A stretch of DNA of 64,000 bases. Origin: an uncultured Bacteroidaceae bacterium. GTDB taxonomy: Bacteria > Bacteroidota > Bacteroidia > Bacteroidales > Bacteroidaceae. Below the pieces are notes generated by a model. It did no database searches and had not been told where the DNA came from. It was given only the letters and a program-made list of their open reading frames with translations. The stretch lies in NCBI GenBank assembly GCA_905233465.1, contig CAJOEI010000001.1, positions 1 to 64,000 of the forward strand, given 5' to 3'. This document shows, one piece after another, positions 26,370-35,289 of the stretch (the first letter of the stretch is position 1; the number at the start of each line of letters is the position of its first letter). Position numbers and translations under genes: made by a program.

Positions 26370-28421
26370 CTACAGTTTCAGGCCGCCCATGTTCAGGCCT
26401 CCTCCCGACGACGACTGGCGTTTGCGTGATTCGCGTTCCATCTCCTTCTTGCGGTCGCGGTTTCGGTTGCGCTGCTCGCGTTTCTTGTCAGCTTTCTGCT
26501 TGATGAGCTTTTCGGGTTTCTGGCGCATGGTGGCTATGCCGCGTGCATCCCATTTCTGCTCTATCTCCCATTGAGCCTTGACGGTCATGGGCTTAGGAAA
26601 GTAGAACACTTCCTCTGGCTGCTCGCCGTCGTCGAAGGAGCCTGTGGTCCACACGCCGTCGCCGTTGCGGTCGATGAAGCAGCGCATGTAGTAGTCTTCG
26701 GGTTTGAGATAGAAGAAGTCAGCGCGGCCGCTGGCGTTGGCACGTTCCGTACGGACTACCTTGTCGCTGGCATTGAGCAGCTGCACCACGACGTTGCTGT
26801 CGGGCAGCTGCACCTGTATGTAGAGTGAGCCGTAGTCTTCGGCTTTCTTGGTCTGATATTCTAGTTTCACGGCCCCGTTGATGTGGCCGAGGACGCCGTG
26901 CAGGGCGGCGCTGTCAATTTCCAAACGGTATTTGGTGTCCAACTCCCATTCGGCAAAGAGCTGCATCTCGGCCGGATGGCCCTCGTGTTGCATCAGTTCG
27001 AATGGTGCCGGCACCCATGTCGAGTCGTTCTCAGCCACGAGGAATCGCACGGCAGCACTGTCTGGCATAGCCGTGATGGGTTCGGAGATGGTGATGATAG
27101 GGTTCTGATTGGGGTCCATCGTTCCCGACGGTTTGCTCTTGACGTCGAGCAGTGTTGTCAGATGCGGATTGGGCTCAGGCTGGAAGTTCTTGTTCTTCTT
27201 GCGTTTCTTCTCCTGCTCCTTCTCCCAGTCGGCTATCTTCTCCTGCAGTTCCTTCATCTGCTTGGCGTGTGTGGTCTTTGGCACCAGCTCCAGCGTGTCG
27301 GTCTTCCACGCCAGCTGGCCTGCGGTGTCGGTGTCAAGGTAGCTGTATGCAAATCGCAGCGTGTCGGCCCACGCTATGTTGGTGTCTGGTATCCAATATG
27401 TGATGGTGTCGCCACCGACGCTGTGTTCCGTCACAAAACCTCCCTCGCCCTCGAAGCTCATTCCCTGAATGCGCGGCATGGTGTCGGCCGGTGCTGTGAA
27501 ATATACCGTAAACCGTTCTGGCACAGGGCGCTCGGTCTTCACCAAGTGGCGGTCTTGTCCGGCCTCCGTGAAGGCTCGTAGTACAATGTTATCGGGGAAG
27601 AAGTGTGTGTACCTCACCGGGCGTATGCTGTCGTAGTGCGTGGAGTCAGCCCACACTGTGTCAAGACGTATGTCGGGTCGGCAGGAGGTGGTGAAGTGTG
27701 TGGTGTCCATGGCCAGCATCTCGCTCTTCTGGCTGAAGCGGAAGTTGCCGTCCATGTCCTGCAACGCGAAGGCACGGTAGCGACGGTTGGCTGCTACGCC
27801 CTTGATGACGAAGTATCCGCTGCCGTTGGTGCGGCTCACGCGCTGCAGTGCTTCGGTGCGGAACAGGCTGTCGGGCACGCCGCTGTCTGTCACGGGTTCG
27901 GCATAGAGGCCCACCATGATGCCTTTGATGGGTTCCAGGTCTTCGGCATTAAGCACATAGCCTGACACCTCCATCGTGTCGATGTCCGGGCCGGTAGAGA
28001 AAGAGAAGGTGTAGTTGCCCATGGGGTTGCCCTCGTTGTTGTCCACGATGGCATCAGCAAAATCCACAGTGTAGGTGGTGTTGGGCTTCAGGGTGTCGAA
28101 TAGTTCTATGCGCACGCGTTTGCCGTCGGCACGCACGTTGGCCATCTCCACCTGCGGCGGCGAGACAATAACCTTCTCGCTGGCGTTCTCAATCTTGATG
28201 TATTCGTTGAAGAGGATGCTGATTTTCTTGCGGTTGGAGTTCGTGGCCTTGTTCAGCGGCTGGCTTGTCACCACGCGTGGCGGATCCTCGTCATATTCGC
28301 CGCCGTCGGGGCTACCGATGCTGGCACAGGCTGCCACGACTATTGCCACGGCCACTGTCAACGGCAACAGCCACAGTTGGCGGCCGCCGCCGAGCATTGT
28401 TTTATGGTCGTTATTTTTCAC
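26370..28421 (-). CDS. lipoprotein with N-terminal SbsA-type Ig-like domain
   Basis: 683 residues. The GTG at 28421 has AGGAAGG 7 bp upstream, a good ribosome binding site; an ATG at codon 9 is the alternative. The signal ends in the lipobox VVAAC. The first ~100 mature residues fit a Big_5/SbsA Ig-like domain (PRVVTSQPLNKATNSNRKKI through NYTFSFSTGP), followed by a carboxypeptidase-regulatory-like segment (SGYVLNAEDLEPIKGIMVGL). The C-terminus is very basic (KADKKREQRNRNRDRKKEME) and Gly/Ser-rich at the end. The family is widespread in Bacteroidetes and of unknown role. It starts 2 bp past the GH3 gene stop. Confidence 0.85.
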   Translation of the reverse strand: MKNNDHKTMLGGGRQLWLLPLTVAVAIVVAACASIGSPDGGEYDEDPPRVVTSQPLNKATNSNRKKISILFNEYIKIENASEKVIVSPPQVEMANVRADGKRVRIELFDTLKPNTTYTVDFADAIVDNNEGNPMGNYTFSFSTGPDIDTMEVSGYVLNAEDLEPIKGIMVGLYAEPVTDSGVPDSLFRTEALQRVSRTNGSGYFVIKGVAANRRYRAFALQDMDGNFRFSQKSEMLAMDTTHFTTSCRPDIRLDTVWADSTHYDSIRPVRYTHFFPDNIVLRAFTEAGQDRHLVKTERPVPERFTVYFTAPADTMPRIQGMSFEGEGGFVTEHSVGGDTITYWIPDTNIAWADTLRFAYSYLDTDTAGQLAWKTDTLELVPKTTHAKQMKELQEKIADWEKEQEKKRKKNKNFQPEPNPHLTTLLDVKSKPSGTMDPNQNPIITISEPITAMPDSAAVRFLVAENDSTWVPAPFELMQHEGHPAEMQLFAEWELDTKYRLEIDSAALHGVLGHINGAVKLEYQTKKAEDYGSLYIQVQLPDSNVVVQLLNASDKVVRTERANASGRADFFYLKPEDYYMRCFIDRNGDGVWTTGSFDDGEQPEEVFYFPKPMTVKAQWEIEQKWDARGIATMRQKPEKLIKQKADKKREQRNRNRDRKKEMERESRKRQSSSGGGLNMGGLKL

Positions 28422-28422
28422 C

Positions 28423-29940
28423 TTAGAACCTTCCTATATTCATTTTCAGCATTTCCTCGATGATGTCGCGGTTGTTGGACAGTCGTGGCACCTTGTGCTG
28501 CCCGCCCAGCTTGCCGTGTGATGCCAGCCACTCGTTGAACAGTCCTGGCCGCGCCGTGATGAGTTGCAGGCGTTGCAGTGTGATGTCCTTGGCACGCTTG
28601 GCTTCGTAGTCGGTGTTCTGGCGTTGCAGCTCGCGGTCGAGGCAGTCGGCAAAAGCCTCGCTATCGGCTGGTGGGCGCGAGAACTCGATGAGCCATTGGT
28701 GGCGGCAGCGGGCATGGCCGTCCATGAAGATTGGTGCGGCAGTGTATTCCAGCACTTCGGCACCTGTCTGTGTGCAGGCTGCGGCCAGTGCATGCTCGGC
28801 GTTATCCACTATCAGCTCTTCGCCAAAGGCGTTGATAAAGAACTTTGTACGTCCTGTGATGACGAACTTGTATGGGTCACGTTGTGTGAAGCGCACGGTG
28901 TCGCCCAGCATGTAGCGCCACAGACCGCTGCTGGTGGAGATGACTATTGCGTAGTTGCGACCCGGCTCCACGCCCCATAGCGGCAGCACGGTGGGGTGGG
29001 GGCTCTCCACCTCGTCGATGGGTATGAATTCGTAGAACACGCCGTAGTCCACCATCATCAGCATCGCCTCGTCGGTGGGTGATGACTGCACACCAAAGAA
29101 GCCCTCGCTGGCGTTGTATGTCTCGACGTATGACATCTCTTTGTGGCGGAAGAGGTGACGGTATTGTTCGCGGTAGGGCGTGAAGGCCACGCCGCCGTGC
29201 CAGAACACTTCCAGATTCGGCCACACGTCGTCCAAATGTTCTTTGCCAGTGAGCTCCAGCACACGCGTGATTACTGAGAGCATCCACGACGGCACACCGC
29301 TCAGGCTGGTGACGTTGCGGCCGGCGGCCTCGCGGGCTATGCGTTCGCGTTTCTCGGCAAAGTCCGACAATAGCGCCGTTTGTTTGCGCGGTACACGCAC
29401 GAAATTCACTATTGGATTGGCGTTCTCGATGAGGATCGCACTCAGGTCGCCCACGTAGGAGTGTGGCAGGTTGTAGTTCGGCGCGTGTGAACCGCCCAGA
29501 ATCAGCGCCTTGCCGTCGAAGATGCGGCTGTGTTGCTTGTGGGTCAGGTATGTTACCACCGAGTCGCGTCCGCCGGCATAGTGTGTGTCCTTCAGCGCCT
29601 CTGGCGAGACAGGAATGAACTTGCTGCGCTCGCTCGTCGTGCCGCTGGACTTGGCATACCAGCGTATGCGGCCTGGCCACAGCACATCGCTTTGGCCGTG
29701 GCGCATGCGGTCGATGTATGATTTGAGATCGTCGTAGCTCTGAACCCCGAAGGCAGCGGCAAACTGCTCGTAGCTGCGTATGTCGCTGTAGCCGTGGCTC
29801 CGGCCCCATTCCGTGGAGCGGGCGCGCTGTAACAGATGCCGCAGCACAGACATCTGCAGTGCCTCGGCATCTTGCTCGTAGCGGTCCAGACGGTGGCGTC
29901 GGCCGCTCAGGGCAGCGTCAACGATACTTGTGAAGTTCAT
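28423..29940 (-). CDS. GH3-family acyl-adenylating enzyme
   Basis: 505 residues over full family length. The GH3 (auxin-responsive promoter) fold belongs to the acyl-adenylate-forming enzymes; plant members join amino acids to hormones, while the bacterial substrate is unknown. Visible landmarks are AKSSGTTSERSKFIPVS (phosphate-binding loop, about residues 92-108), YNASEGFFGVQ near residue 278 and GLWRYMLGDTVRF near residue 341. It overlaps the rnc stop by 4 bp and sits between rnc and the Ig-like lipoprotein gene, probably in one operon. Confidence 0.9.
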   Translation of the reverse strand: MNFTSIVDAALSGRRHRLDRYEQDAEALQMSVLRHLLQRARSTEWGRSHGYSDIRSYEQFAAAFGVQSYDDLKSYIDRMRHGQSDVLWPGRIRWYAKSSGTTSERSKFIPVSPEALKDTHYAGGRDSVVTYLTHKQHSRIFDGKALILGGSHAPNYNLPHSYVGDLSAILIENANPIVNFVRVPRKQTALLSDFAEKRERIAREAAGRNVTSLSGVPSWMLSVITRVLELTGKEHLDDVWPNLEVFWHGGVAFTPYREQYRHLFRHKEMSYVETYNASEGFFGVQSSPTDEAMLMMVDYGVFYEFIPIDEVESPHPTVLPLWGVEPGRNYAIVISTSSGLWRYMLGDTVRFTQRDPYKFVITGRTKFFINAFGEELIVDNAEHALAAACTQTGAEVLEYTAAPIFMDGHARCRHQWLIEFSRPPADSEAFADCLDRELQRQNTDYEAKRAKDITLQRLQLITARPGLFNEWLASHGKLGGQHKVPRLSNNRDIIEEMLKMNIGRF

Positions 29941-30785
29941 GTGTTGTCCTCTTCTTCTGCTATTTCGTCGGTGATGTCCTCTTCTTTGGATTCGGATGCC
30001 GTGGTTGTGCGGCGCTCGCGTGCCAGGAATATGGCGTTGACCGTCTGACGGTCGGCATGCAGCGCACGCAGGGTGGCATGTGCGGCGTGCTGGTGGCTCT
30101 CTTTCTTAGAGTAGCCTTGTCCTGTCTCACATTCTATGCCTTCGATGACGGCGCGCGAGACAAAGACTGGTGAACTGCCATTGTCTGTCCTCTCGTCTGT
30201 GAGGCGGAATTCCAGATTCAGGCGATGCTTCTGGCACCACTCTATGAGTTTGGACTTGAAATTCACCTCTTCGGCGGCGATGTCATCGATGTTGATATAG
30301 TGGCCCAGCACATGGTGGCGGATGAAATGCATTACGGCATCGTAGCCTCGGTCCAAATACACAGCCCCGATGAGCGCTTCAAAGGCGTTGCCGCCCATGT
30401 AGCTGTTGTGTGCATTGGAATGGCTGTTGGAGCGTATCAGACGTGACAGTCCCGTGGCGGCTGACAGGTGGTTGAGAGAGCTGCGCTGCACAATCTTGCT
30501 GCGTGTGTTGGTGAGGAAGCCCTCGCCCTTGCCTGGAAAATAATGGAAGACGATGTCTCCCACCACGGCGTCGAGGATGGCGTCGCCCAAGAACTCCAGA
30601 CGCTCGTTGTTCTCGCCACGACGGGATTTTGAGTTGGAGCTGGTGGACTTATGCAGCAGTGCCTGACGGTAGTAGTGTATGCGGTGCGGGTAGAAGCCGA
30701 GCACGCTGAACAAAGACGAACGAAGCTCCCTGTCCGACTGGAAAGGGAGCCTCATGCGGTCTAATATGTTCTGTCGAAAATACAC
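29937..30785 (-). CDS. rnc: ribonuclease III
   Basis: RNase III cuts double-stranded RNA in rRNA and mRNA processing. 282 residues, longer than the E. coli enzyme because of extensions at both ends, as is usual in Bacteroidales. The signature NERLEFLGDAILDAVVGD is at about residues 60-77; the dsRNA-binding domain is in the C-terminal half (NFKSKLIEWCQKHRLNLEFR ... GYSKKESHQHAAHATLRAL). The C-terminal tail is acidic (EEDITDEIAEEEDNT). The start is a GTG at 30785; an ATG at codon 11 is possible. It lies 32 bp after fabF. Confidence 0.95.
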   Translation of the reverse strand: MYFRQNILDRMRLPFQSDRELRSSLFSVLGFYPHRIHYYRQALLHKSTSSNSKSRRGENNERLEFLGDAILDAVVGDIVFHYFPGKGEGFLTNTRSKIVQRSSLNHLSAATGLSRLIRSNSHSNAHNSYMGGNAFEALIGAVYLDRGYDAVMHFIRHHVLGHYINIDDIAAEEVNFKSKLIEWCQKHRLNLEFRLTDERTDNGSSPVFVSRAVIEGIECETGQGYSKKESHQHAAHATLRALHADRQTVNAIFLARERRTTTASESKEEDITDEIAEEEDNT

Positions 30786-30817
30786 GCTGTGCAGGCGTTA
30801 ATGAAGTTCAACAAACT

Positions 30818-32083
30818 CTAAACGTGTTTCTTGAAAATCACGCAAGCGTTGTGTCCGCCGAAGCCGAACGTGTTGCTCATGGCAGCGCGCACCGTGCGCT
30901 CCTGTGCCTTGTTGAAGGTGAAGTTCAGACGATAGTCGATCTCCTCGTCCTCGTCACCGTCCTCGTGGTTGATGGTCGGTGGCACGATATCGTGATACAC
31001 CGACAGCACGCTGATAAGGCCTTCCACGGCACCGGCGGCACCCAGCAGGTGGCCTGTCATGGACTTCGTGGAAGAGATGTTCAGCTTGTAGGCGTGGTCA
31101 CCGAAGAGGGCTTGTATAGCCTTGGCCTCGCTGATGTCGCCCACGTGTGTCGACGTGCCGTGAACATTGATGTAGTCTATCTCATCGGGGTTCATGCCTG
31201 CATCTTCCAATGCATTCTGCATCACCAACTTAGCACCCAATCCTTCGGGGTGAGTGGCGGTGATGTGGTAGGCATCGGCACTCATGCCCTCGCCGACCAT
31301 CTCGGCATAGATGCGTGCGCCGCGGGCCTTGGCGTGCTCCAGTTCCTCCAGTATCAGGCAGCCAGCACCCTCACCCATGACGAAGCCGTCGCGTGAGGCG
31401 CTGAAAGGTCGGCTGGCAGTGGCGGGGCTGTCGTTGCGTGTGGACAATGCCTTCATGGCGTTGAAGCCGCCCACGCCGCCTGTGGTGATGGCGGCCTCGG
31501 CACCGCCGGCAACGATGGCGTTGGCCTTGCCAAGACGGATGAGGTTATATGCCTCGGCCAGGGCGTGGGTGCTGCTGGCGCAGGCAGAGGTGGTCACAAA
31601 GTTGGGGCCGTGGAAACCGTACATGATGCTGATGTGGCCAGCAGCGATGTCAGCTATCATCTTGGGGATGAAGAACGGGCCAAACTTAGGACCTATCTCG
31701 GCTCCTGTGCGGCCGTAGGCCTCCACTTCTTCCTGGAAGGTCTGTATGCCGCCGATGCCTACGCCAAACACCACGCCGATGCGTGTCTTGTCCTCGGCTT
31801 CGATGTCCATGCCGCTGTCCTCCAAGGCTTGCTTGGCGGCGGCGATGGCATACTGGCAGTAGGGGTCCATCTGGCGGGCCTTCTTGCGGTCCAGATCCCA
31901 GTCCTCGGGGTTGAAGCCCTTCACCTCACAGGCGAATTGCGTCTTGAACTTTGCGGTATCGAATCGGCTGATGGGTGCAGCACCGCTCTCGCCGGCTACC
32001 AATGCTCGCCAGGTGTCGGCGACGTTATTGCCTAAAGGGGTGATGGCTCCAAGGCCGGTCACTGCTACTCGTTTTAATTCCAT
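30818..32083 (-). CDS. fabF: beta-ketoacyl-ACP synthase II
   Basis: FabF extends fatty acids by condensing malonyl-ACP with acyl-ACP. 421 residues. The catalytic Cys is in TTSACASSTHAL (about residue 167), and the two His residues are in NVHGTSTHVGD and STKSMTGHLLGAAGA. It lies downstream of acpP and upstream of rnc, a common order. The acpP–fabF gap (166 bp) holds a long inverted repeat. Confidence 0.98.
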   Translation of the reverse strand: MELKRVAVTGLGAITPLGNNVADTWRALVAGESGAAPISRFDTAKFKTQFACEVKGFNPEDWDLDRKKARQMDPYCQYAIAAAKQALEDSGMDIEAEDKTRIGVVFGVGIGGIQTFQEEVEAYGRTGAEIGPKFGPFFIPKMIADIAAGHISIMYGFHGPNFVTTSACASSTHALAEAYNLIRLGKANAIVAGGAEAAITTGGVGGFNAMKALSTRNDSPATASRPFSASRDGFVMGEGAGCLILEELEHAKARGARIYAEMVGEGMSADAYHITATHPEGLGAKLVMQNALEDAGMNPDEIDYINVHGTSTHVGDISEAKAIQALFGDHAYKLNISSTKSMTGHLLGAAGAVEGLISVLSVYHDIVPPTINHEDGDEDEEIDYRLNFTFNKAQERTVRAAMSNTFGFGGHNACVIFKKHV

Positions 32084-32110
32084 ATTGTTCTCGGCTGTCT
32101 ATGAAAAACA

Positions 32111-32190
32111 GATTACACCGATTTCACGGAAAGAACGCCTGCGCCACAAGCGGCGGATGCGGCATGTCTGACCGTAAAATCCATGTAATC
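32111..32190. repeat. inverted repeat between acpP and fabF
   Basis: GATTACACCGATTTCACGG (32111-32129) pairs with CCGTAAAATCCATGTAATC (32172-32190) with three imperfect positions. The 42-nt loop holds a GC-rich segment. It resembles a dispersed intergenic palindrome more than a terminator, since no U-run follows on either strand. Confidence 0.7.
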
Positions 32191-32249
32191 CGATATTATC
32201 GCTATTGTTCGGAAGCCTTGCACTTCCTCCTTGCGACGGGAAAAGATGA

Positions 32250-32483
32250 TTACTGGTGGGACTCGATATAGTTCAGGGCATCGCCGACAGTGGAAATCTT
32301 CTCAGCATCCTCATCGGGAATGGTGATACCGAATTCCTTCTCAAACTCCATGATGAGTTCTACTGTGTCAAGAGAGTCGGCACCCAGATCGCCGGTGAAG
32401 CTCTTCTCTGCAGTTACCTCGCTGGGGTCTACACCCAACTTGTCAACGATGATGTCAATTACTTTGCTTTCTTTTTCAGACAT
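32250..32483 (-). CDS. acpP: acyl carrier protein
   Basis: 77 residues, strongly acidic. The phosphopantetheine attachment Ser is in [15 protein letters not shown] (about residues 34-48). It carries growing acyl chains for FabF and other enzymes. A strong promoter lies about 80 bp upstream. Confidence 0.99.
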   Translation of the reverse strand: MSEKESKVIDIIVDKLGVDPSEVTAEKSFTGDLGADSLDTVELIMEFEKEFGITIPDEDAEKISTVGDALNYIESHQ

Positions 32484-32559
32484 AGTTGTAATGTTTTTTT
32501 AATGAATATCAAACTTAGTGGAGGTTCAGTATAGGACACAGAACCTCATTTTGCGGCTG

Positions 32560-32591
32560 CAAAGGTCGTACATTTTATCCATATTACCAAA
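32560..32591 (-). promoter_or_regulatory. promoter of acpP–fabF–rnc
   Basis: On the minus strand TTTG (32591-32588), 20 bp, then GACCTTTG (32567-32560). The -7 differs from TAnnTTTG at two bases. A GAGGTTC/GAACCTC hairpin (32521-32547) falls at the very start of the transcript. Confidence 0.6.
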
Positions 32592-32657
32592 CAAATGAAC
32601 ATTTTTCTTGTTCATGTGCTGTCTTTTTGTAGCCTTTTTGTGCAGGAAATATGCTGA

Positions 32658-33749
32658 TTAGGCCAACTCTACCACTTCTCTTCGCAGGGGATAATGGCCG
32701 CGTTGCGCCTCAAATGTGGCTGGTGAAGCTTTCAGGCGTGCGCTGTCGCGACGCGGGTCGTAGAGCCACAGCTGCAGCTCCGCAGCGCTCATGTCTGAGT
32801 GATATGGTGCTCCTGCCGGTGACCCCACTTCTGTGGCGAAATGTGGCAGTCGCGGGGCGTGGATATCGAAGGTGTCGGGCAGGTGCAGGTAGTCGGCCAC
32901 AGCTGCCATGCTCATGCGTGTAGCATTGACTTTGCCGTCGGCGCTGTAGCCTGCGATATGTGGCGTGGCGATGACGGCGCGTTCCAGTAGTGTAAGGTTG
33001 ATGGCGGGCTCGCCCTCCCATGTGTCGATGATGGCAGCGCTCACCTTACCACTGTCCAAGGCATGCAGCAGTGCTTCTTCGTCGACAACGCCTCCACGCG
33101 CAGCGTTGATCACTGTTGGCTGCCGCCTCATCTGCGCAAAGGCTTCAGCATCAAGCAGGTGCAGGGTGGGGTATGGGCCGTCGACGGTCAGTGGAGTGTG
33201 CAGCGTCACTACGTCGCTCTCCGTCAGCACCTCTGTCAGCGACGACCAGCGTAGGCCGGATGGTGGGGCGGCATGCTGTTGTTCGAGCGGCGGATCGTTG
33301 AGCAGGATGCGCCCTACGCCTATCTTTTGCGCGGCGCATGCCACGGCACGGCCCACATGGCCTACGCCGATGATGCCTAAGGTAATGTCGCTCGGGGAGC
33401 ACGTGGCGATAAGACATGAGCATACATACTGTGCCACGCTCGTGGCGTTGCAGCCAGGACAGTTGGTCCAGCGTATGCCGGCGGCATCGAGCCACGGCGT
33501 GTCGAGATGGTCATAGCCTATGGTGGCCGTGACGACAAGGCGCACGGCGCTATCCTCCAGCAGGCTGGCATCGCAGCGGGTGCGGGTGCGCACAATCAGT
33601 ATCTCGGCATCCCGTACGTCAACTGGTTGGATGTCGCCTCCGCTCTTGGCCAGCACTTGCAACGGCTCGCCGCGTGCCGCCAGCATCTCGCGCAGTTGCG
33701 TCAGCGGCCCGAGCATATAAGGAATCTTATCGTCAACGACAATTTTCAT
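32658..33749 (-). CDS. pdxB: 4-phosphoerythronate dehydrogenase
   Basis: PdxB oxidises 4-phospho-D-erythronate in pyridoxal phosphate synthesis. 363 residues. The NAD-binding Rossmann motif is GIIGVGHVGRAVACA (about residues 144-158), and catalytic regions are INAARGGVVDEEALL and VIATPHIAGYSADGKVNATR. The C-terminal extension of ~70 residues, beyond simple D-2-hydroxyacid dehydrogenases, fits the PdxB dimerisation domain. The gene between acpP and murF is not obviously linked to either in function. Confidence 0.93.
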   Translation of the reverse strand: MKIVVDDKIPYMLGPLTQLREMLAARGEPLQVLAKSGGDIQPVDVRDAEILIVRTRTRCDASLLEDSAVRLVVTATIGYDHLDTPWLDAAGIRWTNCPGCNATSVAQYVCSCLIATCSPSDITLGIIGVGHVGRAVACAAQKIGVGRILLNDPPLEQQHAAPPSGLRWSSLTEVLTESDVVTLHTPLTVDGPYPTLHLLDAEAFAQMRRQPTVINAARGGVVDEEALLHALDSGKVSAAIIDTWEGEPAINLTLLERAVIATPHIAGYSADGKVNATRMSMAAVADYLHLPDTFDIHAPRLPHFATEVGSPAGAPYHSDMSAAELQLWLYDPRRDSARLKASPATFEAQRGHYPLRREVVELA

Positions 33750-33758
33750 TGTTTATAG

Positions 33759-33828
33759 GAAATCCTAGGAAACCCTAGGAAACCCTAGGAAACCCTAGGA
33801 AGACCTAGGAAATCCTAGGAAAACCTAG
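33759..33828. repeat. 10-bp tandem repeat with CCTAGG core
   Basis: Seven units of about AACCCTAGGA, with variants AATCCTAGGA and AGACCTAGGA, lie between murF and pdxB. Six CCTAGG palindromes occur at 33764, 33774, 33784, 33794, 33804 and 33814, exactly 10 bp apart, with CCTAGT at the right end. Confidence 0.92.
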
Positions 33829-33840
33829 TCTCACTAGCTT

Positions 33841-35148
33841 CTATAGTATTTCTGGCAGCTCGTGTAGACGAGTGCCATTGGAGCCTTTGATGAGTATCAG
33901 TCGGTGTTCGGGGCGTGAAGTGGCTATACAGCTCTTCACAGCTGCCACATCGGGGAAGCATGTCACACGCGCATCGTTCTGTGCAGCTGCCGCCTTGCCG
34001 AACTCCTCGCCCACGAGCCAGATGGTCTTGGCATCGCTGGCCAAGGCTGCTGACAGCACACGGGTGTGTTCGCTTGCGCTCTCTGCACCCAGCTCGCGCA
34101 TGTCGCCGAGGATGAGCATCTTGTGTGCGTGACGCATGTTGCAGAAGTTGTCCAAGGCTGCCATCATAGATGTCGGGTTGGCATTATAGGCATCCACGAT
34201 GAGCTCGTTTGTTGCCGTGCGGCGCAGCTCCGAGCGTCCGAGGCTGGGCACATAGTCTGTCAAAGCCGCGTTGATGTCCGTTGCTGCTACTCCGAAGTGC
34301 GAGCCCACGGTGGCGGCAGCACGCACGTTGGCCATGTTATATCGTCCCACGAGATGTGTCTGGACGCGGTGTCCGTGACCCTCGCTGTCGATCCATGTCA
34401 TGCTCATCTCGGCACCGCTGTCGGCGCTGATGGCACCCGGCACATAGCGCACGATGTGCTCGGCTGCGAAGCCGCGTTCGGAGGCCATGGCCATCAGGTC
34501 GGTGTCGTCGCCGTTGACAAACAGCGTGCCGTCGTGTGCCGACAGGTAGTCGTAGAGCTCACCCTTGGTGCGCTTCACGCCGTCAAACGAGCCGAAGCCC
34601 TCAAGATGTGCGCGGCCCACATTGGTCACTAAGCCGCAATCAGGCTGCACTATGCGTGTCAGAGCGGCTATCTCGCCAGGATGGTTGGCACCGGTCTCGA
34701 TGATGGCCACCTCGTGTTCTGGCCGCAGACGCAGCAGTGTCAGCGGCACGCCGATATGGTTGTTCAGATTGCCCTGCGTGTACAGCACGCGGTAGCGGCG
34801 GCTCAGCACGGCAGCCAGTAACTCCTTAGTCGTCGTCTTGCCGTTGGTGCCCGTCACCTGCAGCACCGTGCCGCGGAAGCGGCGGCGATGTTCCGCTGCG
34901 AGCTCCTGTAGCGTGGTCAGCACATCGGGCACCAACAGTGCGCGGTCGCCAAGGCGCTCTGCCACGGCAGCGTCGTCAACCACCGCCACGGCGCAGCCCG
35001 CAGCCACCGCCTGCTCGGCGTATGCATTGCCGTCGAAACGCTCGCCACGAAGGGCAAAAAACATGCTCCCTGCCGCCGGACGACGGCTGTCTGTGGTCAC
35101 CTCCTGATGCAGGAGATACACCTTATTATATATATATAGGCTGTCCAT
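33841..35148 (-). CDS. murF: UDP-N-acetylmuramoyl-tripeptide–D-alanyl-D-alanine ligase
   Basis: MurF adds D-Ala-D-Ala to the peptidoglycan precursor in the cytoplasm. 435 residues. The ATP loop VTGTNGKTTTKELLAAVL is at about residues 98-115; the Mur central-domain motif ETGANHPGEIAALTRIVQPD follows near residue 151, and VDAYNANPTSM lies near residue 316. Codons 4-7 fall in a (TA)6 tract. A promoter-like element lies about 30 bp upstream. Confidence 0.97.
   Translation of the reverse strand: MDSLYIYNKVYLLHQEVTTDSRRPAAGSMFFALRGERFDGNAYAEQAVAAGCAVAVVDDAAVAERLGDRALLVPDVLTTLQELAAEHRRRFRGTVLQVTGTNGKTTTKELLAAVLSRRYRVLYTQGNLNNHIGVPLTLLRLRPEHEVAIIETGANHPGEIAALTRIVQPDCGLVTNVGRAHLEGFGSFDGVKRTKGELYDYLSAHDGTLFVNGDDTDLMAMASERGFAAEHIVRYVPGAISADSGAEMSMTWIDSEGHGHRVQTHLVGRYNMANVRAAATVGSHFGVAATDINAALTDYVPSLGRSELRRTATNELIVDAYNANPTSMMAALDNFCNMRHAHKMLILGDMRELGAESASEHTRVLSAALASDAKTIWLVGEEFGKAAAAQNDARVTCFPDVAAVKSCIATSRPEHRLILIKGSNGTRLHELPEIL
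35127..35138. repeat. (TA)6 tract in the first codons of murF
   Basis: Twelve alternating T/A bases encode LYIYN of MDSLYIYNKVYLL, seven bases inside the start codon. Confidence 0.85.
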
Positions 35149-35176
35149 AAGCGGATTTTGCTGGTTTTTTCGCCTG

Positions 35177-35184
35177 CAAAGTTA
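35177..35184 (-). promoter_or_regulatory. -7 element of murF
   Basis: TAACTTTG on the minus strand, 28 bp upstream of the murF ATG. No -33 TTTG at the ideal spacing. Confidence 0.55.
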
Positions 35185-35257
35185 GCTCTTTTTCCCTACA
35201 TTAGCTGCCTGAGCACAAATATTTTTGTGAAAACACATCCAGCACAACAAAAATCAC

Positions 35258-35265
35258 TATATTTG
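35258..35265 (+). promoter_or_regulatory. -7 element of folP
   Basis: TATATTTG, 24 bp upstream of the chosen folP ATG at 35290. It supports that start over longer open-frame starts upstream, which would lie before the promoter. Confidence 0.6.
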
Positions 35266-35289
35266 CGCCCGAAAACCGCAAACCTGCGT

